This document shows, piece by piece, positions 1-11,400 of a DNA stretch of 64,000 nt (position 1 is its first letter; each line of letters opens with the position of its first letter). The translations under genes were made by a program, and so were the position numbers. Origin of the DNA: Symbiodinium natans (taxonomy: Eukaryota; Sar; Dinophyceae; Suessiales; Symbiodiniaceae). The notes beneath the pieces are model-generated. The model searched no databases, was not told the DNA's origin, and was given only the letters and a program-made list of their open reading frames with translations. Location of the stretch: assembly GCA_905221605.1 (NCBI GenBank), contig CAJNDS010000569.1, forward strand, positions 1-64,000, read 5' to 3'.

Positions 1-78
<78 letters not shown>
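1..78. repeat. (CATATA)n microsatellite
   Basis: The window opens inside a perfect hexamer array of CATATA units that decays into AT-rich sequence near position 78. The true left end lies outside the window. Confidence 0.97.
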
Positions 79-534
79 TATTTAAATTTATATTTGTATT
101 TATTTATCTGTAAACAGGCTACCCAAACAAAGCCCATAGCGAACCCCCGGTATGGGGCTTTGCCACCGCAGGTATGAGAAGCCCAAGCGTTGCCTCAGAG
201 CACCACCGTGAGATCTTTTGCTTCATGATCGGTTCGCATGGGAACTGAACCGTACAAACTCAGTGCACAAAGAACGGAGACCGAAGAGCCCTTCGATTCG
301 TCAAGTTCCCAATCCTCATCCTTACTATCTTTTCTATCTTAGCTACTTTTGCTCGGCCCTACACTTTGCAGCCCTGAACGTTGATGCCCAAAAGAGCCCT
401 CAAACCCTCCAACCTTGAAGCTCCAGAACGCATCACTTCACCCAAGGAGCGCACGCACCTGAACCGTGTAACCCCAAGCCCTCGCTCCACCTCTCAAGGT
501 GCCGTGTCCTGGACTCCCGATCTTCAGTCACGGC
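79..534. other. Intergenic DNA, no gene recognised
   Basis: I see no convincing reading frame here. The one visible structure is a short inverted repeat at 129-161, where AAAGCCCA pairs with TGGGGCTTT around a C-rich loop. It could be a chance hairpin. Confidence 0.5.
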
Positions 535-3107
535 TTAGGATTGTGAGGCTTCGGGCGGCTCCTGCAAACCGTTTTGGAGGCCCGGCATCGACCAGCGCAG
601 GCCAAAATCAGGCCTGCTGCACGGCTGCCTCCCATTGCCATAATCATTTCGTTGCTCAGTGCACCTGACCTTGTGAAGATTCACAAGGTGCATGGCACGT
701 GCAGACTCAGAGTCCACGTAGTATCTGACACTCCCGGGCCTCAGTCTTACCCACTCGGCGTTCTGGGACATGAACCGCCACGGGTTGACCAAATTATAGT
801 ACTGAGACTCACAAGTTCTCGGGCGGGTTGACCAAATTATAGTACTGAGACTCACAAGTTCTCGGGCGCCAAATGTGAGATGAGAACGACCACCTTGGTC
901 CTGACTGCAAGCGGTGCAAATATGAAGGCACCGCAAACTCACAGACGCCAAGAGAAATGGTGCCGACAGCCTGCCAAAAGCCCGGTGAGCGACTCTTCAC
1001 AAACTCTGGCCAGGGACTGGGCATGGGAGCTTCGGGCATGTACTCCAGGCAGCATCTCGAAAATGTCCGCGAGCCCTCCCAGCATGAGGTCTTGCCGTGA
1101 GAATGGATTCTGCCTGTTGTATTTGGGCCTGTGCCAGAGCAGCAGGTTGAAGTGGTTTCCGCATCCTTCCAACATCCGTGGAAAAGCTGGCGTGCTTGGA
1201 CCAAAAGCCAGAAAAACGTCCATGGCACCTATCAGTACAAAGTCTGCGCTGCCACGCATATTCAGAACACAATGATTCAACGTCAGCTCTTGCATGAAGC
1301 CACCCTTGGAACCTGTGGATCCAACAAGCATGTCTGAGTTCCAAGCATCGTGCAGAAGCTCCGACACCGCCTTCATGAAGCGAGGGAAATACTTCAGCTT
1401 GCCCGTCGCAAGCAAAGCGACGACCTCAGGGTGGCTAGCGAAGGAGCCGTCCAAGTCGTAGAAGGTAAAGCTGTCCGCGCCGAGCAGTTGGTAGTAGCGC
1501 AGGAATGTCCGAATCAGATGTGGCACACTTCTTTCCAAATCCATCATGTCCCAGGCGGGCTGGATGCAAATTCCCAAACGCGCTGCAATGCCTGCGGCAT
1601 GTGAGGCAGCGCCGAGCTCGTCATCTGCAGAGCCTGGCTTCAGGCAGACATCTACCGCAATTCGCCAAGCCTCAGCACCTGCATAAGGTGGATCGGCCTG
1701 AAGCTCAACAATTAGTGGGCTCTCGAGGGACAGGGAGACGTCTGACGGAAGCGGGCATCTGATTGTGGCGGCTTGCCGAAAGAAGCTTACGGCATAAGCA
1801 TCTACCCTCCGCTTCTTGCTGGTCGGAAAGAGGCACCACCACTTTCTCATCGACACTTCAGGCAGCATGGCTGCATGCGGACCGCAGGTGTAGACGGTCC
1901 GATTCTTGTCCCAACAACGTCCCCGATGGAGGCATTCACCACGAGGTTTCTCAGCATAAACCAAGAAATCCATAAGATTCGGCTGATCAGACAAGTGCAT
2001 CTCAGAGTCAATGCTGATCGGCAAGCCTGTAGCTACCGTGACCACGGCAAGACGGGCACCGTCACGCTGGCTGGCTAAGACCAGCCGAGTCTCCATCGAC
2101 AGCTGCATTACACCTCCTGCAGCAAAACTTCGAAGCTGGCGCTGCTGCTTTGCGGTGACACACAGCTCGACTAGCCTTAACCGCTGAAGATTTCGATCTG
2201 CTGGTGGGGGTGGCGGCGCAATCCTGGGGAAAGGAAGCAAGTATGGCTCCCTTCCAGCTGCTTCGGCCATGGCAATGTGAAGCGGGCCCCAATAGTGCAG
2301 ACCGAGGGTCAAAATCCAGGAAAGCGGTTTCGACGGCTGGCCTTTATTGAAAAGTTGGCGGTGTATCAAGCAAGTCATGAGCTGCTCCAACATGTGGCGC
2401 CACAGGCTGCTGCTACGGCCGCTGTTTGACGTGTTGACGGCCGAATTCCGTTCGAAGGGTCGGCAAGGGCGCAGTGCACTCCCCAACCGTCTCATCTCTC
2501 GACGGCGCTGGAAAGTGAGCAGAGCACTAAACCATTGCAGCATGCCAAAGAGGCTGACGACACCATATTCAACCCTGCTTGCCACCAACACCGAGTTTAT
2601 CTGGTCCAACACTTCAAAAGATCTTCGTACGCGCGGAGAGCTTTCATCCACAAACTCTTCGAAAATGTTTAGGTTCAGGTGTTTGACCATTCCCCAAGCA
2701 TTCTCTCCCACCACATGAACGAGACGTGTAAAGGTGTGCATCATGCCGGACAAAAGCACGCATTCGGCGGCGCTCGCAGCTCCAATATCAACATCACCAA
2801 GCGTGTGTAATGTGTAAGAAACATAGTCCCAATGCGCGGTCCGGATCCATGGCAGATGCCAAGCTGGCTTGCTGGCGGTTGTTGAGATGATAATTTCAGG
2901 CGCAAACGATGTCACCAAATTCTCCCACGTGGAAATGAGGCGGCAGCCACAACTTTGTTTGGCCTTTTGCGACGACCAGGCCATCCTGGATGGCGCATCG
3001 CTGCACAAATCGATGATTGTCACTTCCGAGCCTCTTGCAGTGTCCTGACTGACACAAAGCTGCACTGACCACACGATCCATAGATGCCTTGGAGCGACAT
3101 TCATCAC
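535..3107 (-). pseudogene. GT92-like glycosyltransferase, copy 1, broken at its 3' end
   Basis: The main frame runs from an ATG at 3107 down to 939 (722 aa) and starts with a short hydrophobic, signal-like N-terminus. It is clearly paralogous to the two plus-strand genes at 47971 and 51279. Around two thirds along it has an LERSVPHLIRTFLRYYQLLG stretch followed by an ADSFTFYDLDGS block, which resembles the start of the DUF23/GT92 fold. Compared with the other copies, 8 bp are missing between 1177 and 1178. This throws the reading into another frame that stops at 939. The expected C-terminus (ESQYYNLVNP..., SVRYYVDSE...) reappears in other frames down to 535. A 43-bp tandem duplication at 781-866 shifts the frame again. 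The acidic motif DKDVFL of the other copies is GAMDVFL here, so one putative metal-binding Asp is also lost. A pseudogene is most likely; a multi-exon gene with unusual splicing is the alternative. Confidence 0.6.
781..866. repeat. 43-bp tandem duplication inside the GT92-like copy 1
   Basis: The unit beginning CGGGTTGACCAAATTATAGT occurs at 781-823 and again, identical, at 824-866. Since 43 is not a multiple of three, the duplication breaks the C-terminal reading frame. The paralogs have one unit. Confidence 0.95.
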
Positions 3108-3957
3108 AGAGGAAACACACAGTCAGAGTTGCTCGTGCCCATGATCTTTTTCCTCCCAATAGAAGGAGATGCCATGTGCCTAGAAGACGATTTTGCCAAT
3201 GCCGACAACACAACCACACAATCTCCGTTTGTGGTGGCCAATCCTTTGAAAATCTACTAAAAAGCCAATGGCTGCTGTCACTCGGACCATTGCAACTTCT
3301 TCACATTTTTCAAAAACATTTCGTCGTCCGGAACAACATTTGGCTTGCCCCGAAATATCCCTCACAAGTCTTTTGCATGAAACGATCCCTTGGGAGTCAA
3401 GCATCAACAGTGTTCGAAAGTAGTCAGAGCCAAACGCTCGTGACACGCTGGGTCCCATCAAAACCAGGATCCTACAATACGACAAGCGAGTCCAGCTGAA
3501 TTGCTGTAGATTACTGCCATCCCACCAAATCCTTTGCGGGGAGCCTCATATCTAGAAAACGCCATTTCGTCTACTTCAAAGCCAGTGTTTTGGCCCTTGA
3601 ACCTGCTGCGGGCTCAGTTGACGCCCCAGAATCCCGGCTCGATTCCTCAGCCGCTCCCGCTGCAGCAAGGGTGCCAGCGAAAGGTGGTGGTCTAGGGCTT
3701 AGGGTGTGGAATCCTTTGGACACAATTCCCGCATACCAAACCAGGTGCAGTTGCAACACCGCACGCGAATGATCCTCCAGAGAGCAGACTCAAGCTGCAG
3801 ATCGCAGCGGCAACATGTTTCAACTGAACATGCGCAAGCTGCAACAAAGCCAGAACTGAAGTTCAGGCTCAAACCTACACCACGCCCCAAACCCACAATC
3901 CCAGCTCATGTTTTGTCCCAAAACCATCCTAAACACCAACCCGCTGGTCAGCAGACA

Positions 3958-4110
3958 GTGTTTACAGGCACGGATTTCCTTATCGCGTCTTGCTCATGTT
4001 TTCGATGCTCAGCTGCATCCATGATGAGGGCTCGAAGCCGGACCGAAAATTGTTCACATGGACAGAATGCCCTGCAACAAGAGGTGCGCAGAGGACGACT
4101 TCAACACCCC
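3958..4110. repeat. Duplicated block, internally deleted copy
   Basis: It shares the starting segment TGTTTACAGGCACGGAT, a TCTTGCTCATGTTTTCGATG segment, and about 55 nearly identical bases beginning TTGTTCACATGGACAGAATG with 4589-4862. It lacks the roughly 120 bases in between, so it looks like a deleted derivative of the longer copy. Confidence 0.8.
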
Positions 4111-4588
4111 CTGCATCGTAGACTCTGCGGCGAAACTGCAAAGCCTCTTCGTCCCAAGAAAGCCTCCCGCACGGAAAACTGCTGCTAGCAGTTCCCAGGG
4201 CTTCGTTGATCTTTGCGCGTGCAGCAACGCAGTGAAGTTGCAGCTTGACTTACTGTGTCTTGATCTCGCACGTCAAGGGCGCGGAGGAGCAACCACCAGG
4301 ATCCAAGTGAATCGGAGGAAACTCTCGAGGAGTTTGCGTCGCGGAACTGGTGCAAAGTTCCCTCTGACATGTGGCATAGGATCCCTGCAGAGTCGTCTGA
4401 GTGGCGACGTTGCGCGCCCCGACATCATAAAAATTGTCGCAATTGCCCACGCAGGGTGGCTTTGATATTCTGCGTCCATTTCTCGAGGTTGTCCATGATG
4501 ACGCCAATCCGATCCAAAATGCCATGCGCACATATATCCCGTGCATTACGCCCGCCCAGACACAATCGGTGGAATCTCAAGGCTCTTA

Positions 4589-4862
4589 ACCTGTTTACAG
4601 GCACGGATCTCCTTGTCCCGAGCTCTGAACCTCATCAGCTCGCGAACCTGCATCTTGCTCATGTTTTCGATGATGATGAGAGGCTTCATGTAAAGCGGTT
4701 TGCCGTTGGCGCTGCTGCTCTGGCGGCCACACAACATAGCCTGGGAGTACTGTGGATCAGCAACACTTGTTGCACAACTGAAGCCGGCCCGACAATTGTT
4801 CACATGGACAGAATGCCCTGCAACAAGAGGTGCGCAAAGGACGACTTCAACAGACAGTTGCA
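4589..4862. repeat. Duplicated block, longer copy
   Basis: This is the partner of 3958-4110, in direct orientation. The near-identical core at its right end differs from the other copy at only a few positions (for example GCGCAAAGG instead of GCGCAGAGG). Confidence 0.8.
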
Positions 4863-5935
4863 TGTGAGGCGTATCTGTGTGGCAGCCGCAGTGTGCGAAA
4901 CTCTTGGAAAGGGTCAACAGAACGCTTGGTTCCCATGATTTCTGTCCCTCTGCTAGGTTGGTTCAAAGAGGGCAAGTCTTTTGCCGAAGCAACGAGTCAG
5001 AGTCTGAAGTCAATCAAAGCAACAGCAAAACAAGAAATACCCCAACCACAAGACCAAACCGACCCAAACCAAGCCGACCGCACGAATGGATGAAACGTCT
5101 CCCAGGCGCTTAGAATCGCTTAGAACACGATAAAGTCAAAGTCGTGCACATTGAACAAACACGGGGTCCCCTCAGTCATTCCGATCGCCAGAAAGAAATG
5201 CGCAAAACGCGTAGCATTCTATGTACCACAGCGGTTGCTTGCATAATGCCAGGCAGGCAAAAACTCCGTCAATCCTACAGACAAAATTCATTTTGAGGCG
5301 GCGCCACAGCGATCTCCCACAAATTGACCAAGCAGGAAAAGCCCAACTGTCCGCGGTTCAACGTCTTCCTCACAAGCCACCAGCGACCCAGCACCATCCG
5401 ACCGTTGGCACAAGTGCATCCATTGGTGGCACCTCAACCAAGACAGGTGCATGCAATAACCGGTTAGAGGCGGCAAAAGCCCATATGCGCAAGTCCTGCT
5501 GGCCTTTAGCTGAGTATACCCCGGGTATTGCAAGCGAATCGCAATCGCTTCGAAAGAGAACTTGCAATGAAAATCTGCAGAGTTCTTTGGCATCACGAAT
5601 GCTCCAATGCATCCAAACCTGAGCTGCAAACGAAAACCAAAGCACCCCCAATGAAGCATCAACTGTGTGTAACCAATCATCAAACCTCTTAAAGGCAATA
5701 TCATCTTCCTAGCCAATCAAAACTGTCTTGAGCTGCCACTGCTCACTCAATCGGCATGTGTGACCGTTGTGGTGACGCTCAATCGGCGTCCGGCACTGTC
5801 AGCAACGGTAACCTCGGTGGCACCAACGCTGTCACGGCGAACAGCATCTCGTTGACTTGCCAATGTGCTCGGCAATGTCGATCCGGGTCCAGCAGTGCGA
5901 CCGGCACCCAGAATTGTGAGCTTTGACGGGAGCAT

Positions 5936-6535
5936 ACCGGGGAGGCCACGCACAAGCGGACGTGACTTTTGCACACAAAAGCGGACCCAGAATCTGGCCT
6001 CGGAACAATTTCCTGCGCAAAGACCCGGAGCACATATGGAAAACCTTCTCCTGCGGAAAAATACAGCAGAAATTCAAGGAAAACCTCCGGAAAGTTCAAA
6101 AACTGCACGAAATCCCACGGAAACCCTCACGAAGGCCCTTGAGGAACCTACCAAAACCATCCAATAGGTTTTAACACACGCACGAAATCTAAGGAAACCC
6201 ACGGAAACCCACGGAAACCCCGCGGAAACCCTCGCGAAACTGTAGGGAAACCCAGGGAAACCCTCCAGAAGCTTAACAAACATGAACGGAAACCCTGCGG
6301 AAACCCCTTTATCAGGACTGGATTCACCCTTTGGCAATTTACAAAGTTATTAAAGGACAGGTGCAGGAAACCCGCCACCCAATCACCGCACGCCAATGTC
6401 AGTATTATACTACCGGTCGTCCCCTAAAGGGTGAAGGACGCAAGAGGTGTTCTTCTGCTTCTGGCCATCAACCGCAGCGCCGAAGCTGGGGCATGCCTGC
6501 CATACGAATCAATGGTCGCTGACCGTCTAAGAAGC
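5936..6535. repeat. 600-bp direct repeat, copy 1
   Basis: This copy and 7848-8447 are both exactly 600 bp. The only difference I find by eye is one C/T (AAAACCATCC versus AAAATCATCC). The left half contains a minisatellite-like run of GGAAACCC units (about 6190-6310). It begins ACCGGGGAGG and ends CTAAGAAGC, so it lacks the TG...CA termini expected of an LTR. The near identity indicates recent duplication or conversion. Confidence 0.95.
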
Positions 6536-7847
6536 ACTTCGCGCCTTCAGGCAGAACGTCAAGGTACACATTGGTCTTTCACCAATCGGGTTCAGAAAAA
6601 GGAATACAGTCTACGTCTGCCTGGCTTCACCGTCCACGTCACAACTTGCTATAGAACAAGACTGACTTCCTGCCTCAGGGTTCATGTCAGACTCAACCCA
6701 AGGACCTGACTGAAGGCATGACTGGTTTCTTGCACCCAAAGCTTTGACCCCGCGCATGGCTGTTGCTACAACCATACACAGCTAGGCCACCAAGCAGCGC
6801 ACGGATGAGCTTGGACACCTCCGGCCGCGCACCGGCCGGCCGCGCCTGCGCCCCGCAACGAATGCGAAGCCTCTCGCATCGCCAAAGATCGGCCTTGAAG
6901 ACCTCGGCAACCTCCTCCACTGAGTACTTCGCTGAGCGAGTTGCGGAGGGCTTGCGACACCTTGGAAGCACAAACATGGACCCTACGGACTATGTCTGGG
7001 CACTTTTTTCGGCCAACAAATCAGGCTCCGACGTGGCAGACATGGCGCAAGTACGCTAGCTGTGGCCTAGGAGCTGCTTGAGGCAAGAGAGCGCTCAGCG
7101 AGCAGCGGCTCAGACGCAATCTGTTGAAGACACATGGCCCGTAGGCGCAAAAATTAGCAAAAGTCTCTGAGAGTCTTGCAGATCTCAAGGCATCTTGAAA
7201 AAACAATCCGGCACAAAATCCAGCAAAACAGGTCTACGTGCAAACAAAAGCAAAAGTACATTGCCAAAATAGCAAACAAACACGCAAATCTCCGAAATCT
7301 CCTGTAAACAAGGAACAACATTTAGGGCTGCTAAACACAAGCTAAACGACAACCGCATGAAAGTGGCCTCCGCAGTTGCAGCTCCCTTTCTGCTGCAGCA
7401 TTACAAAAGCAAGCAGCTGCTTCGGACAAGCCCCTGATCCCCAAGCTTATGTTCTGCACGCTGCTCCCCAAGGTTCCTGGAACAAGGGCTGGCGCAGGCA
7501 CGCTGACGAGACCCAGCTGCGTGAGCCCAGGGCTCAAACTTGCGACCCCAAAAATGGGGCCGTCTCGCGGCCCCAAAAATGGGGCCACGAAATGCACCCA
7601 GCTTCCCTTATTATCATGCGTAAATACATGAAAAGGCTGGAACTGCGACCCCAAAATTGGGGCCGCCTGGCGGCCCCAATTTTGGTGTCGCTAAATCTGC
7701 ATTTTTCGAGCCCCTGCGCTCCCCAGATTGCGACGCTACAGCAACTCTGACCCACAGGCAAGCTCCTAGCGTGGAGATTTTTTTTAAGAACAACGACCCC
7801 CCACAGGCAGCTTTCTTGCGGAAGTGATCAACATAATAGAAACGGGC
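6536..7847. other. 1.3-kb spacer between the two 600-bp repeats
   Basis: No convincing gene. The right half holds a pair of GGCCCC(A)nTGGGGCC blocks at about 7547-7588 and a near-perfect palindrome at 7645-7691. Repeat-spacer-repeat resembles a non-autonomous LTR element in outline, but the termini do not fit. Confidence 0.5.
7645..7691. repeat. 47-bp near-perfect palindrome
   Basis: The left arm starts GCGACCCCAAAATTGGGG and the right arm ends CCCCAATTTTGGTGTCGC. The arms pair at 22 of 23 positions, with a single T between them. A less perfect version with A5 instead of AATT lies about 80 bp to the left. It could be a small palindromic mobile element or a cruciform-forming site. Confidence 0.85.
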
Positions 7848-8447
7848 ACCGGGGAGGCCACGCACAAGCGGACGTGACTTTTGCACACAAAAGCGGACCC
7901 AGAATCTGGCCTCGGAACAATTTCCTGCGCAAAGACCCGGAGCACATATGGAAAACCTTCTCCTGCGGAAAAATACAGCAGAAATTCAAGGAAAACCTCC
8001 GGAAAGTTCAAAAACTGCACGAAATCCCACGGAAACCCTCACGAAGGCCCTTGAGGAACCTACCAAAATCATCCAATAGGTTTTAACACACGCACGAAAT
8101 CTAAGGAAACCCACGGAAACCCACGGAAACCCCGCGGAAACCCTCGCGAAACTGTAGGGAAACCCAGGGAAACCCTCCAGAAGCTTAACAAACATGAACG
8201 GAAACCCTGCGGAAACCCCTTTATCAGGACTGGATTCACCCTTTGGCAATTTACAAAGTTATTAAAGGACAGGTGCAGGAAACCCGCCACCCAATCACCG
8301 CACGCCAATGTCAGTATTATACTACCGGTCGTCCCCTAAAGGGTGAAGGACGCAAGAGGTGTTCTTCTGCTTCTGGCCATCAACCGCAGCGCCGAAGCTG
8401 GGGCATGCCTGCCATACGAATCAATGGTCGCTGACCGTCTAAGAAGC
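7848..8447. repeat. 600-bp direct repeat, copy 2
   Basis: The partner of 5936-6535. Its right end abuts the open frame of copia-1: the stop codon upstream of the polyprotein frame (TGA at 8432) lies inside the repeat. The repeat therefore appears to have replaced the element's 5' LTR and leader. Confidence 0.95.
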
Positions 8448-11400
8448 TACGTCAGCAGAACCAGTCTACACTTGAGCTTTTGCGTCAGCAAGGGCAGGCT
8501 ACTCAACAGAACCAGCAGTTGATAGCTGCTCTCATGAGACGCATGGACTTAGAGGAGAAACGCCGAAACGAGGCTGAAGAGAAGGCAGCTGAGACTGCTA
8601 AGTTGGTTGCTGAAGCTGAAGCCAAGACTGCCGACCCGTTTTCGGGACCTGGTGCCACAGCAGCGACGGGGTCGTCTTCGTCTACTTCTTTTAGTGGTGG
8701 GTCCACTCTTCAGAACCGAGCGGAGAAGTACCTGCCGCCTTTGCCATTGCTGGAGCATCAAGGCATGAGCAAAGGACGCATGCGAGAAGTGGAAACGTGG
8801 CATGGCTATGTGGAGACTTTGAGCTCGTGGTTGGCTTTGCAAGACGAGTCTTTCGTTCGGGAGCTTCAGCTGTGTGTGAAGGTGAAACACGAGATACTCC
8901 AGAAGGATCTCAGTGTGGAAGTTGCAGCGCGGAGCGCTAAGCTGTTTTACTACCTGACCCAAGCCCTGGCAAAGTGGGAAAGGGGTCTGGAGTTGCTACG
9001 CTCTTGCTCGAAGCGACAGGCTTTGAGTGCCTGTGGGTACGAGGCCATGCGCACCATCACACAGCAGTACAGCATAGTATCCCGCATGGAAGCCGTCTTC
9101 GTGCGTGACCAGTGTTTGAAGTTGCAGCACACGTGCCAACATATTCGGCGACCTACTGACCTCATTAGGCACCTTGAAGATGAGTTTTCTCGGTCTGAGG
9201 CAAAGCTGTCGAATTTCCCTGAACTTCTTCTGTCAGAGGCTGATCGGTGCAGTATCCTTTTGCAAGCGGTGAATACCGAGCTTCGTCAATACGTTGTCTT
9301 GCATGGGAAGAGCAACGACTGGAACTCATTGTGCAGCAGTCTGAAGTACTACGAAGAACAGCTTCGACTATGTGAGGCTCCAGGTGGAACGTCTCGATCC
9401 CTCAGTGACACTTTGTGTGATTACTGCGGGAAACGGGGACACCAAGCCGAGAAATGCTGGCAGAAGCAAAGGGATGAGAAGGCCCGTGGTGGTGGAAGTC
9501 CGGACAAAGGCAAGGGCGACCATGGAAAGGATCGAAAGAAGCCTAAAGACAAAGGAAAAGGGGACCGAAATCCCAAAGGTGGGGGAACTCCCAAAGGTGG
9601 AGGAACGCCGCGGGGAGGTGGAACTCCTCGGAGCGAGCACGGGGACAAGAGCCCCAAAGGGCGCGGAAAGGGCAAGGAGAAGTCGAAGAAGAAGAAAGGA
9701 AAAGGGAAAGGCCGTTACTTGGGTGAGCCCGAATCGGAAGCAGACTCTGGGGAAGCCACCTTGATGGCTTTGGGTTTTTCTGGAGTGCGGGAAGCTTCGG
9801 CCGAACCTTCTCTTCCTCCTCGTGTTCTGAACGCGCCTGAAGAGGTGAAGCCGGTAGGCACCGTAGTTGGAGATTCAATGGGGGCCTTAGGCTCGAAGTT
9901 TTCTCAAAGAGGAAACCTCTCTCAGATGTGCTCGCACCTAGGGGTTAGCCCGAGGGATGTTTGGTTGGTTGATAGTGGGGCTACGTGCCACATAGTTTCC
10001 AACCAGTTTATCTCAGGATTTCGTGTGGTGAAGACACACGACAAGGCAGCCAGTCTGTTCAACGCCTCTGGAGGTTCGATCGACGTTTCGTCTGTGGTCG
10101 ATATCGAAGTCTACTTCGGTGATGTTCTTCTGAGACTCGGGGAGGTGTTGGTGGCTGATGTCGGGTTTAACGTCCTCTCTCCATGGTGTGGGGCGGAATT
10201 GGGTTGGAAGACCTATCTGTCCAAAACGGGGTCCCGAATGTACAAAGGGAACAAGAAGAGTATCAAGTTGGTTGGTCACAATCGGGCCTGGTGGGCGTTT
10301 AGTGGGGGAAAGAAGTCTAAAGCCTCCTCCAAGAAAGGGGCGGAAGGGCCTAAAGACATGGAACTTGATTCACTGAAGGACGCTGTTGTGCCAGGATCTG
10401 AGGTTCCTATCCCCTCAGGACAGCGGACCGCTCCCAGGAGCATCTTGAAGAAAGGAGGAAAGAGCCTGCATAAGGTCGATGAGCTCGATGATGAGCAGTG
10501 TGGCCGACACGCTTTGTCTTCAACTCCGTTTTCGTTTCTCCTTCGAGGGTTTAGGTCTGAGATCTTCACTCCCGAAAGTCCTCTGGGAAAGCCCAAAGTT
10601 CCCTCAATTGGTCCAGAAAGTCCTCAAGAAGAGCTTGTTTTCGACAAAAATCTTAGGAAGCAGCATGACATGTGTGGCTTGACCTTGATTAGGAAGCAGC
10701 ATGACATGTTTGGCTTGAACTTGCGCTTGATTTTTGAGCTTGGATTGAATTGCTTGAGCATGTTGCTTTGGAACCTTGGGAACATACATGCTTTGGAGCT
10801 TGCTTTGCGTGGGTGCGTCATGTTTTTCATGGGGTGTTTTTTGCTTATGCAAGGGATTGGAGCGCCTTTCGGAGGCGCACGAAGGAACAGATCCGGAGCT
10901 CTGAGTGTTTTGGTTCTAGTAGCCTTTTGCTTTTGTTGCTCGGAGAGCAATACGCTCCATGATGGGTGGCTCCCAAACCTCTGGGCCTGCGATAGAGGAC
11001 CCAGTTGGTGGAGAGGCGAGTGTTTCGCCAATGGTGGGCCCGTCGCTGGAGGAGGTGACGGTCCAGGAGCCAATTGGAGAGAAAGAGGTGCCATCGGCGG
11101 CTTCCTCGGGGGAAGTTCTTTTCCGTCCTCCGGATCGGGAGGTGCCTTCGCCTACCGACTCCGAGAATTGGGGGCATTGGCGCCCCATTGCGGCGGACCC
11201 CGTGGAGATTGGAGATTCCGATGTGCCGAGGATTACTCCGGTGGACACCACGCAGCCACCATCCATTCCGGGACAACGCCTGACGGCCTTGCATCATGCT
11301 TTGCTTTTCGATATGAGGAGGAGGATTGCCGAGGCTGCCGAGCTTGGGGTCCATTTGTACCCCGATCCTGGGGAACCAATGCCCCAGCTTTCCCATTATT

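Larger units (their letters stand above)
3108..5935. other. Gene-poor DNA with an internal duplicated block
   Basis: No reading frame here resembles a known family. The recognisable content is a duplicated block (3958-4110 and 4589-4862), annotated separately. On the minus strand its longer copy lies in an open frame (4917-4546) that includes PLIIIENMSKMQVRELMRF. It could be an exon remnant, but I do not recognise it. Confidence 0.5.

Noticed and set aside
5936-8447. 600-bp repeats as the LTRs of copia-1 or of a small LTR element
   Set aside because: They lack TG...CA ends, both lie upstream of the polyprotein, and no copy follows copia-1. No flanking target duplication is seen.
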